In this document: positions 1-9,271 of the stretch, one piece after another
Layout of the letters: each line of letters opens with the position of its first letter
How positions within the stretch are numbered: position 1 is the first letter of the stretch
Source: Zavarzinella formosa DSM 19928
Lineage (GTDB): Bacteria > Planctomycetota > Planctomycetia > Gemmatales > Gemmataceae
Direction: 5' to 3'
Length of the DNA stretch: 35,905 nucleotides
NCBI RefSeq assembly: GCF_000255705.1
Contig: NZ_JH636439.1
Coordinates: forward strand, 41,348 to 77,252
Notes under the pieces: generated by a model
The model's input: the letters and a program-made list of their open reading frames with translations, nothing else
Told to the model about the DNA's origin: nothing
The model's database searches: none
Position numbers and translations under genes: made by a program

Positions 1-392
1 CGTACGAGCCGTTCGCCCCTGTCCCAGACCTCGCGGCCGTCCCGTTTGAGCGGACGCTGACCGCCGACGACTTGGTTCACTATCTTCGGAACCTGCCGAT
101 GGCCGCCGTCCCGCGAGTCGTGGTCTTGGACAACGCCGGCATCCACACCAGCAAGGTGACCAAAGCGGCGAGGCCGGAACTGGCGAAGCAGGGCATCTAC
201 CTCTATTACCTGCCGGCGTACCGCCCCGAACTCAACCGGATCGAACCCGTGTTCAAACAGGTCAAGCATCACGAGATGCCCGTCCGCAGTTTCACCACCA
301 AGGCCGATTTGAAACAGGCCGTCGAGGACGGCTTTGAACGCTACCGCCATCGACTCCGGTCAAAATGTTACAAAGAACCCCGGCTAGCTGCT
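1..392 (+). mobile_element. IS630-type element, left copy, 3' end only
   Basis: The window opens inside an insertion sequence whose right end is at 392. Its transposase C-terminus fills the visible part. The last 15 bases (378-392) are the inverse of the 15 bases that start the second element at 35478, so both are copies of the same or a very close element. The TA at 393-394 fits the TA target used by the IS630/Tc1-mariner group. The element is inserted into the 3' part of the RHS gene on the opposite strand. The other end of this copy is outside the window. Confidence 0.85.
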
Positions 393-395
393 TAG
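3..395 (+). CDS. IS630 family transposase, C-terminal part (5' end outside window)
   Basis: This is the C-terminal part of a DDE transposase that cuts and joins the element ends. The frame is open from base 3. It contains VVLDNAGIHTS, the segment with the second catalytic Asp, and LPAYRPELNRIEPVF, the segment with the final catalytic Glu, in the order and spacing usual for IS630 transposases. The first catalytic Asp and the N-terminal helix-turn-helix lie before the window. The protein ends PRLAA and is encoded right through the terminal repeat. Its stop codon TAG (393-395) is made of the TA target plus the first flanking G, so termination depends on the insertion site. The N-terminal part of a related copy is at 35509-35905. 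Confidence 0.9.
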   Translation, partial: YEPFAPVPDLAAVPFERTLTADDLVHYLRNLPMAAVPRVVVLDNAGIHTSKVTKAARPELAKQGIYLYYLPAYRPELNRIEPVFKQVKHHEMPVRSFTTKADLKQAVEDGFERYRHRLRSKCYKEPRLAA

Positions 396-3300
396 CAAAC
401 TTGGCACTTGGGGTAGCTGTGGAAGATTCCGATGCGATTTGACCCGAAGGAGATGTTCGTGGGAATGCCTTGGGTTCCGAACTCCGAATTGGACAATGTT
501 GCTTCGATGCTATTTTGCCACCGAACCAACCAACGATCCAACCGGCAACCGCCGCTTCCACCGTTTCAGGAAATGTCGGCGTTCTTCCCTTGAACGCCGC
601 ATCGGCGTACAGTCCCGCAAGGCTTCCAAACAATCCGCTCCATGCCCCGGCGAGAGGCAAACTCATTCCCGTGCCCACAAAAGGTCCAAACAACCCTCCC
701 GCCACCGCGCCTGCCACCGCCGCCTGTGCCGCTCCGTCGAAGAAATGATCCCAGCCCTTGCCTTGGGCCAGATTGTTGAGACCGTTGAAGCCAACTCCCA
801 ATCCCGCCCCCACGAGCATGGGGACAAACCACGCCACCTGCCCGCTGGGGTCGGTGGCGTCGAGCGGGCTGTTGCCGACGTAGCGGTAGACGTTCACGTC
901 CCCCGCGTACTGGCCCAGCGGGTCTTCCGTCAGAAACCGCCCGGTCGACGGATCGTACATCCGGGCCCGTGTGTATTGCAGGCCCAGTTCGGCATCCCAT
1001 TCCCGCCCGGCATAGCCGTAGCGGTCCAGCCCCGCCCCCGATTCCGAGACGACGGACCCGAAGCCATTGAACGACCGGTCCCCGACAATCGTGCCGGAGT
1101 TGTCCCACACCAGACGCACCGATCCCTGGCTGTCCTCTCCGTACCACGCGGTGGTCCCGCCCGAATCCAGCCGGACCAGCAACTCGTCCGGCCCGGTTCC
1201 GAACATCCGGCGAGTCATGACGTCGCCGTCCGTGTCCAGGTCGGCCCAGACGTCGAAGTTCGCCGTCCCGGCCGAATTCGCCGGCTTGGCGGTGTCCCAG
1301 CCGTCATAGGCAAACCGCTGGTCGGCGACGGTCGCCCCGGCTCCGTCCTTCTCCACGCGCCGGATACGGTTGCCGAAGGCGTCGTAGGAGTATTCCACCC
1401 GCAACGACAACGCGCCGCCGTCGGTCGCCCGTTTTTCGGCCCACACCATCTGGCCCCGGTGGTCGTACCCGTAAGTCCAGGTTTCGGCCGATTCTCCCTT
1501 CGACCGTTTCACCATCTCGCCGGCATCGTCGTAGGTGTAAGACCACGTCCCGTCCGATTCCAAACGGTTGCCGTCGCCGGTCACATACCCGGCGTCCGTC
1601 CGGTTTCCGGAGCCGTCATAATCATGGCTGGTGGCCCCGTCCTGAACGAGCTGGTCGGCGGCGTCATACGCAAATGTCGTCGTGACATAGTTCTCGGTCC
1701 GTGAAGTCAGCCGGCCGGCCTCGTCGTAGTCGTAGCCAAAATCAGCCAGGACCGAACTGGAGGCGTTGCGATGGACGATCCCGGTTGTCCGGCCGGCGTC
1801 GTCGTAGGCGAAATCCGTGGTCCCGGCCGCCGTGGTCCCGGCCAGGTCGGAATATCGCGTCAGGGTGTCGGTTCGATTCTGCGGCGTGTACCCGAAATCG
1901 ACCCGGGCCTCCGCCGCCGACGTGTCCATTGAACGCGAGGTCAGCCGGTGCAACAGATCGAACACCGAGGTTTGTTCGCCTCCCTGGTCGTCGGAGACGG
2001 TGGCGCGGTTCCCCGCCGCGTCGTAGCCGAAGCTCAGCGTCAGCCCGAACGGCTCCTCCACGGTGACCGGCCGGTCGAGCTTGTCATAGGTGATTGTGTA
2101 ACTGCCGTCCGGGTCCGTGGCCTCCGTGAGGTTGCCGGCGTCGTCATACCCGTAGGTTTGGGTTTGAACCAGCGTGTTGCCCGGAGAATACCAGCTTTCG
2201 GAAACCTGTCGGCCCAGATCGTCGTAGCCAAATTCGCGTCGGCGACCGAGGCGGTCGGTCGTCGAAACCACCCGCCCGGCCCGGTCATACGCGGTGGTTG
2301 TTTCTTTCGTCAGCGGATCGACGACCGCCACGGTTCTCCCAAAGCCGTCGTAAACCGTCTCGGTTCGATTGCCTTCGGGATCGATCACCGCGTCCCGGTC
2401 GCCGGTGACCGTGTGCTCATAATTCGTGACTTCCGACAGGGCGTCGGTGACGGAGGTCACCCGGCCGAGCAAATCGAAATCGGACGTGGTCGTCTTGTCA
2501 TCCGGGTCGGTGACGGAGACCTGGTTCCCGGCGAGGTCGTAGACGGTGGTCCAGGTCCTTCCCGTGGGGTCTGTCACCGTCATCGTTCGGTTGATGTCGT
2601 CATAGGCCGTCGTGGTGGCCTGTCCGGAGGCATCCGTGGAGGTCACGACTCGTCCGAGGGCGTCATACCTCCTGGTCGGGGTCTGGGCCAGCAACGTTCC
2701 CGCCGCGCGGGTGACGGCCGCCGGACGACCGACCGCGTCATAAGCCGTGGCGGTCACGGCCCCGCCCGGCTCGGTGACCGAAATCGCCTCCCCGAGCAAG
2801 TTGTACGCCGTTTCCGTGGTTTGGGCGATCAACGTGCCGTCGGCCCGGGTCACCGAAGCCGCGCGGCCAAGGTTGTCATAGCCGTAACTGGTGACGCGAT
2901 CGCCGGGGGCAGTGACGGTCGACAGCCGGCCTTGCGCGTCGTAATCGTATTCCGTCGTGAAAGCATCCGCCGTGCCGTCGGCGAGCGTCTGGCTGACCAC
3001 CCGCCCGAGGGTGTCAAAGACCGTCCGATCAGTCACTCCGTCCGGGGCGGTCGTCGCGTTGGTCCGGCCGGCCTCGTCGAAGCCAAACGTCGTCACCAAG
3101 AGATCGTCCGTGCCGGTCGGAACATCAACCGGCCGGGTCCAGGCCGTCCCGCCGTTGGTCCCAGCGTCCGCGCTGGCAATCAACCGGCCGGCCGCGTCAT
3201 AATAATACCCCGCGTAAACAACCCTCGCCCGCACCCCCGTTGTCGGAGTGCCGAGGGCGCCGGTTCCCGTTTCCCCGTGAACGCGGTCCTTGGCCACCGT

Positions 3301-5583
3301 CCGGATCACCTGGCCGTTGGGAGAGAGTTCGTATTCCGTTTGGGACAGAACTTTGTCGCCAGTCAGGGTGAGGGCGTCGGCCCATCCGGAATCGCCGCCT
3401 CCGTCCGTCAAATACGTGCTGATCTTCGCGGCCGCGCCGTCATATGCTGTTTTTTCGACCAGTCCGCCGGGACGGGCGGTCTTGACCGTCAGCCCCCGAT
3501 GGTCGTGCCAGAAGTCGGTCACGAGCGGGGACTCGGAGACCTCGCCGGTCGCCTGATCGACGCCGTATTGCGAGATGCGATAGGTCCGGCCCATGCCATC
3601 CAGGCCGTAATCGAATTGTGAACGTAGCAGGGAGGCCGACGGCGCGTCCGGAACGCCGTCCGAGTCCGCGTCGGCCGGGGTGATCCCGTCCCCGTCATAG
3701 AGCCGTGTCCGCACCATCTGGCCCAGATTGTCGTAGTCGAGATACGTCAGGGGACGGTTCATCTCCGTCGCCTCGATTGTTTCGACACCTTCCTTGACCG
3801 CGACCGGACGTCCCCGCCAGTCATACCAAGATTGGGTGACACGGTCGGCTTCCAGCCCGCCCGGGTGATGGGTCACCTTCGTCAGATTTCCGGCCCCCGT
3901 GCCGCCGTTGTCGTACTCATACTCGGTCACGGGAACCATGCCGGCCGGATTAACCGGCGACCACCAACCGCTGACGGGGGTGTCGTCATCCCCGATCCAG
4001 TCGCTGACCCGGCGGCCAAGCCCGTCATACACGATCCGGGTGATGACCCCGTCGGGAGTCTGGACGCGATTGGCCCGTCCCCGCTGGTCGTAAGCCGTCG
4101 TCGTTCGCAGATAGTTGACCCCGGCCGCGCCGAGTTCAAACACCGGCTGTCCCCCGATGTCGAGATAATCGAGGCCGGACAAGTTGAAATATTCATCATG
4201 CCAGACGGACTGGCCGGCCTGGTTGACATAATCCCGGGTCAGGGTGAGCACGTTGGAAATGGCCTCGGCGCCGGTCGGCCGGTCTTCGCCATCAACCGCA
4301 ATGGCCGCGGGGGCCATCATCAGGCGTTCCGTGTAGGTGTAGCGTCTTGTGACACCGCCCACGGTGACATCCCCGCCGACACGGTCCCGTCGGATCACTT
4401 CGACCGGTCCGGTTGTCGTGGTCCCCGTCCAGCCGCGATAGATTCGGGCCTCGGCCTTGACGTCGTCATAAACCGTGTAATCCTCCGAGCCGTCCGGATA
4501 AACGACATGGGTCGGCCGGCCGAGTTTGTCGACCGTGGTCACTGTTTTGAGATGGCGTCCGCCGCCGACAGGAGTGACCCATCCGGATGGCAAATCGGCG
4601 AAATCCGCGGTGACGGAGGTGTCGACGTCCGTGATTTCCTTGATGATGGCTCCGGTCGCCGGATCATAGGCCAGATAGTGCAGGTAACCATCGCCGTCTT
4701 TCAACCAGACTGGCCGCCCGAGTTCGTCATACACGGTCGTGTCCAAGTCCGCGGCGCCGGGACCGTTTTCACCCGCGCTCACGACCGGAGAATGCTTGAT
4801 CACCCGGCTTGCCTGCGTGGCCGAGGCTCCGCCGAACCATTCGTAGGAATACGTCGTCGTGCGGCCGATGGCGGGCACGTAATTCCTCGCCTCGACTTCC
4901 GCAAAGGAAACGGTCGAATTTCCGTTGCCCGTGGCGGCCGCCCCGCCGTTCAAGGCCGGCGCGCCCGTGAGCTTGTCCTTCCACCCGTCCTGCCGGAACA
5001 TCCACTTCGTCGGTTCCGAATCGTCGGCCGCCCACACTTTTCCGAACAACGTGGTTCCTTCAATCCGCAGCCGGAAGCGATACCAAACACCCGTCTCCCA
5101 GTCAAACGAGTAGGTGTTGCCCCATTGCACCCCGTCATTCACGAACCGCACCTGGTCCGTCCCGTTGAACACCAGGCCGTAGCCCTGTCCGGTTGAGGTA
5201 TCGGTGCGGACGCTCACCCCCGCCCGCGCATAAACCCCGTCCGTCCACGAATCCACCCGCACCGAGGCCACGATCTCCTGATCTTCCCCCCAGGCCGGCG
5301 AGGTGAGCAGGGCTTTTTTGCCGTCGGCGTTTAATGTGTTGGTTTGAGAAAAAATTCCATCTTGCGCCGCCCAGGCCCCGCCAATGATGGTCCAGCCAGA
5401 GCCGGGGACGACGGATCCAAACGGCCTGGACGAACTCGTGGTGACATCGACCGGCGTCGGCGAACCAGCCGCTTCGACGTCGTCGAACGAGACGGTGGAA
5501 TTGCCGCTGCCCGTGCCGGTGCCGCCGCTGTTGAGGGCGGGGCTGCCCGCCGGCTTGGTGCCCCACCCTGTCTGGGTGAACAT
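292..5583 (-). CDS. RHS/YD-repeat surface protein, C-terminal portion, tip truncated by IS630
   Basis: This reading frame continues the gene at 5587-8745 after a single TAG codon; the two were almost certainly one protein of about 2,815 residues. In order it holds the end of a second and all of a third LamG/concanavalin-like module (residues 1-235), then many YD repeats of the type GYDNLGR (about 240-1520), then the RHS core, which includes GRFLTEDPLGQYAGDVNVYR (about 1521-1581). A glycine- and alanine-rich hydrophobic tip follows (from about 1582). RHS proteins wrap a C-terminal toxin or effector tip in a YD-repeat shell; no known toxin motif is visible here. The last 33 residues (1731-1763) are antisense IS630 sequence, so the natural C-terminus is lost. 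Below about position 510 another frame has more coding-like composition, which suggests an extra frameshift. The ATG at 5583 has no clear ribosome site and lies inside a conserved module, so independent translation is doubtful. Confidence 0.8.
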   Translation of the reverse strand: MFTQTGWGTKPAGSPALNSGGTGTGSGNSTVSFDDVEAAGSPTPVDVTTSSSRPFGSVVPGSGWTIIGGAWAAQDGIFSQTNTLNADGKKALLTSPAWGEDQEIVASVRVDSWTDGVYARAGVSVRTDTSTGQGYGLVFNGTDQVRFVNDGVQWGNTYSFDWETGVWYRFRLRIEGTTLFGKVWAADDSEPTKWMFRQDGWKDKLTGAPALNGGAAATGNGNSTVSFAEVEARNYVPAIGRTTTYSYEWFGGASATQASRVIKHSPVVSAGENGPGAADLDTTVYDELGRPVWLKDGDGYLHYLAYDPATGAIIKEITDVDTSVTADFADLPSGWVTPVGGGRHLKTVTTVDKLGRPTHVVYPDGSEDYTVYDDVKAEARIYRGWTGTTTTGPVEVIRRDRVGGDVTVGGVTRRYTYTERLMMAPAAIAVDGEDRPTGAEAISNVLTLTRDYVNQAGQSVWHDEYFNLSGLDYLDIGGQPVFELGAAGVNYLRTTTAYDQRGRANRVQTPDGVITRIVYDGLGRRVSDWIGDDDTPVSGWWSPVNPAGMVPVTEYEYDNGGTGAGNLTKVTHHPGGLEADRVTQSWYDWRGRPVAVKEGVETIEATEMNRPLTYLDYDNLGQMVRTRLYDGDGITPADADSDGVPDAPSASLLRSQFDYGLDGMGRTYRISQYGVDQATGEVSESPLVTDFWHDHRGLTVKTARPGGLVEKTAYDGAAAKISTYLTDGGGDSGWADALTLTGDKVLSQTEYELSPNGQVIRTVAKDRVHGETGTGALGTPTTGVRARVVYAGYYYDAAGRLIASADAGTNGGTAWTRPVDVPTGTDDLLVTTFGFDEAGRTNATTAPDGVTDRTVFDTLGRVVSQTLADGTADAFTTEYDYDAQGRLSTVTAPGDRVTSYGYDNLGRAASVTRADGTLIAQTTETAYNLLGEAISVTEPGGAVTATAYDAVGRPAAVTRAAGTLLAQTPTRRYDALGRVVTSTDASGQATTTAYDDINRTMTVTDPTGRTWTTVYDLAGNQVSVTDPDDKTTTSDFDLLGRVTSVTDALSEVTNYEHTVTGDRDAVIDPEGNRTETVYDGFGRTVAVVDPLTKETTTAYDRAGRVVSTTDRLGRRREFGYDDLGRQVSESWYSPGNTLVQTQTYGYDDAGNLTEATDPDGSYTITYDKLDRPVTVEEPFGLTLSFGYDAAGNRATVSDDQGGEQTSVFDLLHRLTSRSMDTSAAEARVDFGYTPQNRTDTLTRYSDLAGTTAAGTTDFAYDDAGRTTGIVHRNASSSVLADFGYDYDEAGRLTSRTENYVTTTFAYDAADQLVQDGATSHDYDGSGNRTDAGYVTGDGNRLESDGTWSYTYDDAGEMVKRSKGESAETWTYGYDHRGQMVWAEKRATDGGALSLRVEYSYDAFGNRIRRVEKDGAGATVADQRFAYDGWDTAKPANSAGTANFDVWADLDTDGDVMTRRMFGTGPDELLVRLDSGGTTAWYGEDSQGSVRLVWDNSGTIVGDRSFNGFGSVVSESGAGLDRYGYAGREWDAELGLQYTRARMYDPSTGRFLTEDPLGQYAGDVNVYRYVGNSPLDATDPSGQVAWFVPMLVGAGLGVGFNGLNNLAQGKGWDHFFDGAAQAAVAGAVAGGLFGPFVGTGMSLPLAGAWSGLFGSLAGLYADAAFKGRTPTFPETVEAAVAGWIVGWFGGKIASKQHCPIRSSEPKAFPRTSPSGQIASESSTATPSAKFAKQLAGVLCNILTGVDGGSVQSRPRRPVSNRPWW
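378..392 (+). repeat. Right terminal inverted repeat of left IS630 copy
   Basis: CCCCGGCTAGCTGCT is the exact reverse complement of the 15 bases at 35478-35492. It is followed by TA (393-394). The match continues through TA and one more base by chance or by target choice. It also encodes the last residues of the transposase. Confidence 0.8.
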
Positions 5584-6580
5584 CCACTAGCCCGGTTCCG
5601 CGTCGCCGACCTCCCACACCTTCCCGTACAAAACGTCATCCTCGATCCGCAACCGGAAGCGATACCAGACGCCGGTCTCCCAGTCGAACGAATATGTGTT
5701 GCCCCATTGCACCCCGCAGTCCAGGAACCGCACCTGGTCCGTTCCGTTGAACACCAGGCTGTAGCCCAGGCCCGTCAGCGAATTCGCACGCACGCTCACC
5801 CCGGCCCAAGCGTTGTTCCCGTCCACCCACGAGTCCACCCGCAGCGACGTCACGATCTCCTGGTCCGTCCCCCACGTCCGGTCCGTCAGGACGGCGATCT
5901 TCGGAGGACCCACGTCCGTGTTGGTCTGCGAGAAGATTCCCCCGCCTTTCGTCCATGCCCCCCCGATTAACGTCCAGCCGTCGGCGGTTGCCGAGAAGTC
6001 ATCGGTGGGCTGCGATGATCCCAACGAAGGATGGGAGGTTTCCGAAACTTGAACGTCTTTGAAGGAAGCCGTGGAACTGCCACCCAGAACGGCCTCGCCA
6101 CCGCCGTTGAGTGCGGGGTTCCCGCTCGGTTTGCTGCCCCAGCCCGACTGGGTGAACATCCAGGAACCCGGCTCTGTGTCACCTTCCTCCCATACTTTCC
6201 CGCGCAACACCCCGGCTTGGATTTGCAGGCGGAAGCGATACCAGACGCCGGTCTCCCAGTGAAATGAATAGGAGTTGCCCCATTGCACCCCTTCGTCCAC
6301 GAATTGAATCTGATCCGTTCCGAAAAACATCATGCCATAGCCCTGGCCGGTCAACGGGTTCGCCCGCACGCTCACCCCGGCCCGGACAAAGATCCCCGGC
6401 GTCCACGAATCCGCCCGCACCGATGCCACGATCTCCTGGTCGGCCTCCCAGGCATGATCGTTCAGGACGGCGGCCTTGAGGTCGGTGCCCGTGGCCTTCG
6501 ATTGAGACAGCACGCCATCCGATTCCTGCCATGTCCCCCCCGTCAGGGTCCAGTCGTCGAGGGAGGAGAAGTCATCAGTG
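4880..6580 (-). repeat. Three tandem LamG/concanavalin-like modules within the RHS gene
   Basis: Three copies of about 180 residues start near 6576, 6004 and 5440. Each runs from a GGxW strand through DQEIVxSxRxDSW, AGVSVR, GTDQxxF, GVQWGN, WETGVWYRFRL and GKVW to a closing ALNxGG segment and a beta-strand such as STVSF. The DNA copies are clearly similar, so they arose by internal duplication. Folds of this kind often bind carbohydrate. The amber codon falls in the second copy. Confidence 0.8.
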
Positions 6581-8745
6581 GTCGTTTCCGGCTGGGGAGC
6601 CTCGGGATAGGCGGTTTCAGACGCCAGGGGGTGAATGGTCACCCCGTTGGCCGTGTGACTGAAATATTTTTTCCCGCCGAGCAGTTCGCTGGCGCCCATT
6701 TCGCCATGCCGACGGGATGTGTCCTTCAAATATCCCAGCACATCCCCAGCTTGTGATTCGGTGGCCGTCGTGACAGACCCGTAGTGATATTCCCGGATCT
6801 CGCCGGCGCCGTCGCTCAAAAACTCAAAGTTCCCGTTCACGCGATGCAACAAGTCCGCGTATTGCTCGTCATAGCCGGTCACCGCGGCGGCATCCGCCGT
6901 CCAAATCACACGCCCCTCGGAGTCAAACCGGGTGTAGGTTTCCCATTTCTGGTTTGAGCCGTCAACAAACACCTTGAGAATGACCCGTCCCAAGTTATTG
7001 GTGTAAACAATGTTTTGATTGCCGTCCGGCAGGGTCTCCGTGGTGCGAATCCGCCACTCGCCAAAACGCCCCGGATCATCGACCGGGGCGTCCTGCTGGC
7101 CGTAATGCGGATTGGTGTAATAGGAATATTGGTACGTTCCCTGGCCGCTGGAACACACCGAACAGCCGGTTCCCTGGGACACTACTTTCTTGACTCGATG
7201 GTCGGTTGTGTATTCAAAATATCCATCCGCATAGACGGCAACTTGGGCGTCCGTGAGACTGTCGACCGTGTCAATGGTGACTCCATAGGCCGCCGCCAAC
7301 CGGTCAAACGACTCACTGCTCACTTCGTATTTCAACGCGCTCTGATAACCATTGGCGTCGCCGTTTGAATAATAACGATAATACTTCGTCTCCAATGCAG
7401 GATCGGACAGGCTCCCGTCGTGGACAATCGCGGCTTCGATCTGGTTGGCGGGCGAATTTAGCCCGGTCCATGACGTGTAACGATACTCGACGGCGCGAAT
7501 GTCCCGCCAGGTGGCTCCCCCGTCGTCCGACCGGCGCAGCGAAACGCCGGTCATGTATTTCGACATCACGGAACCGGTTCCGTAGCCATACAGCCACGAC
7601 TCGACATGGTCGCCTCGTACCCTCTGTATTTCGGCGACATCTCCGTTGTCCGTGTAGTCGGTCACGGACGTTGTCTCGCCGTTGGCGGCGACGTACCGCT
7701 TTAACTGGCCGCGAAGATTGGCGGGTGTTGCCGTGTTGTCATAAAAGACCGTTTTGTTTCCTGTTTCGTCGGCGATTGTGATTTCACCGTCGTCGCTCAC
7801 GGCTGTTGATTGCAGGTTGAGCGGGGGAGCCCAGGTGTCGGCGCCGGTCTTGCGAAAGTAGATGCCGGCGTCCGAGGTTCCGGACTCGAAAAAATCGTTC
7901 CCGACAAACCGCAGACGGGGCAGCATGTTGTTGACCCATCCCCGGCCCAGGCGTTGGTTTAGCGACAGGCTGCCGGTGCCCGATCCGTCGACGTAGCGCC
8001 CGTAACCGTCCATCGACAGGACGCCGAAATCACTGTAAACGACTTGGTTGCTCCAACTGCGCGTCTGGCCCCAAGGCATCCCGGCGTCGTTCCACGACGG
8101 ATCTTCGGAGGAGTCAAAGAAATCATCGGATGCGGAAGAGAGGTCCTCGTAGGTCGGGGAAATAACCCCGTCGAAATATCGGACACCCGCCTTGCTGGCG
8201 CTTTCGCCCGCGGTCGGGGCGTTGGCATTGTCAGGGGCCGATTGGGGCAACAGGTTGGCGCCGGGAGGCGTGCAATCAGGGAGAATCGGGGTTTCGTTCG
8301 TGATGACTGTGAGCGTGACGGCATTTCCCACGCCGACCCCGTTCCAATATGGACTAAACATCGCAAAATCTTTGCTGATGAAAAAGTCATATCCCGGCGG
8401 CAAGACGACATCGACCCCCCAAAAGGCCGTCCCTGCGACTCCGGGAGTGACCGTGGGTGTGGAAACGAGATGCGCGAATCCCTCGGAATCGGTTGCCTCC
8501 GGCCCGCTGCTCTCCCCCTCGCCTCCGATCAGCATCACCAGGGCGTCTTCAACTCCGTTGCCACCTTCGTCGACTTTGTAGTCGATGTTGGCGACGGGGG
8601 AAGGCACCGCAGTGGGAACCAGTCGCTCTTCCAGCGGAAGGATCGCGAGCCGGGATTTTCGCGTCGTGCGATTTTGGTTCTCAAGCCGGGAAAAAAGGCG
8701 GGATAAATAACGCTTGGGAAAACCACGGTCCATGTTCATGGGCAT
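5587..8745 (-). CDS. RHS-type surface protein, N-terminal portion (ends at in-frame amber)
   Basis: This is the N-terminal part of the giant RHS protein that continues at 5583. It begins with a basic stretch and LEERLVPTA, the motif found near the start of many planctomycete extracellular proteins. It then has an SdrD/CNA-B-like or Ig-like beta stretch (VDEGGNGVEDALVMLIGG), an RHS-type N-terminal beta region with a CSVC pair, and two LamG/concanavalin-like modules that begin near 6576 and 6004. The second module is cut by TAG at 5587-5589, where the sister module reads EPGSWMFTQSGWG; the sequence resumes in frame as WMFTQTGWG. A single base change (TCG to TAG) would explain this. Likely starts are the ATGs at 8745, 8739 or 8733; a GTG at 8784 also opens the frame. 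None has a strong ribosome site. The product as it stands would be a secreted fragment without the RHS shell. Confidence 0.75.
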   Translation of the reverse strand: MPMNMDRGFPKRYLSRLFSRLENQNRTTRKSRLAILPLEERLVPTAVPSPVANIDYKVDEGGNGVEDALVMLIGGEGESSGPEATDSEGFAHLVSTPTVTPGVAGTAFWGVDVVLPPGYDFFISKDFAMFSPYWNGVGVGNAVTLTVITNETPILPDCTPPGANLLPQSAPDNANAPTAGESASKAGVRYFDGVISPTYEDLSSASDDFFDSSEDPSWNDAGMPWGQTRSWSNQVVYSDFGVLSMDGYGRYVDGSGTGSLSLNQRLGRGWVNNMLPRLRFVGNDFFESGTSDAGIYFRKTGADTWAPPLNLQSTAVSDDGEITIADETGNKTVFYDNTATPANLRGQLKRYVAANGETTSVTDYTDNGDVAEIQRVRGDHVESWLYGYGTGSVMSKYMTGVSLRRSDDGGATWRDIRAVEYRYTSWTGLNSPANQIEAAIVHDGSLSDPALETKYYRYYSNGDANGYQSALKYEVSSESFDRLAAAYGVTIDTVDSLTDAQVAVYADGYFEYTTDHRVKKVVSQGTGCSVCSSGQGTYQYSYYTNPHYGQQDAPVDDPGRFGEWRIRTTETLPDGNQNIVYTNNLGRVILKVFVDGSNQKWETYTRFDSEGRVIWTADAAAVTGYDEQYADLLHRVNGNFEFLSDGAGEIREYHYGSVTTATESQAGDVLGYLKDTSRRHGEMGASELLGGKKYFSHTANGVTIHPLASETAYPEAPQPETTTDDFSSLDDWTLTGGTWQESDGVLSQSKATGTDLKAAVLNDHAWEADQEIVASVRADSWTPGIFVRAGVSVRANPLTGQGYGMMFFGTDQIQFVDEGVQWGNSYSFHWETGVWYRFRLQIQAGVLRGKVWEEGDTEPGSWMFTQSGWGSKPSGNPALNGGGEAVLGGSSTASFKDVQVSETSHPSLGSSQPTDDFSATADGWTLIGGAWTKGGGIFSQTNTDVGPPKIAVLTDRTWGTDQEIVTSLRVDSWVDGNNAWAGVSVRANSLTGLGYSLVFNGTDQVRFLDCGVQWGNTYSFDWETGVWYRFRLRIEDDVLYGKVWEVGDAEPG

Positions 8746-9271
8746 ATCCGAACTATTGAGGGGTTTATGCGCGCAAATACACACAACTAAATAGTTGCTA
8801 TTCTTGCGAAATTGAGAACTTATAACTCAAGGATTCAACGGCCTAAATTCAAGGATTTTAGTTCAATGAATCACAGGTGTCTGAAGATCGATAATTTTGG
8901 GGTTGGAGGTTGTGGGCAACAACAATCTATCTGATAAATAAGCCAGACATCCAAACTAGAAATACCGGGACAAATCACATGGGCAATCACCCAGTTTAGA
9001 AAAGTTGGAGAACGAACACTGGCAATTCATTTCTGTCGAAATGTTTATCTTTCTGCCAAAGTCTATCGCCTGATCGCGATTTTGTGGATTTTTCGTCATT
9101 TCTTCCTGATCCTGCGTTTTCAGCCTGGCTGTGAGTGTCTTTTGCCGGACAGGCTTTCCTCTTAAAAACATGCGTAACTTGCTGTGAAACAGACGAAAAT
9201 GTGGCAGGAAAGGCGGCCGATTGGGTGAGGTGTTCGATCCATAACATATGGAATAGCTTATATTTACGGAA
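8746..9271. other. AT-rich intergenic region upstream of RHS gene
   Basis: No convincing gene is present. The stretch is visibly AT-richer than its surroundings. The direct repeat TCAAGGATT occurs at about 8827 and 8849. Open frames on the minus strand here (to 8956 and 8996) lack family features, and their upstream ends run antisense through the tRNA-like element. The promoter of the RHS gene should lie here, but I cannot point to a clear -35/-10 pair. Confidence 0.5.

Noticed and set aside
292-870. Recognised toxin domain at the RHS1 tip
   Set aside because: The tip is glycine-rich and hydrophobic and is cut by the IS; no nuclease, deaminase or ADP-ribosyltransferase motif can be identified.
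439-5196. Long plus-strand open frames (439-1704, 1948-3621, 3832-5196)
   Set aside because: They are antisense to the RHS gene, rich in Arg, Gly and Pro, and have no family features. The repetitive GC-rich YD-repeat DNA leaves the other strand open.
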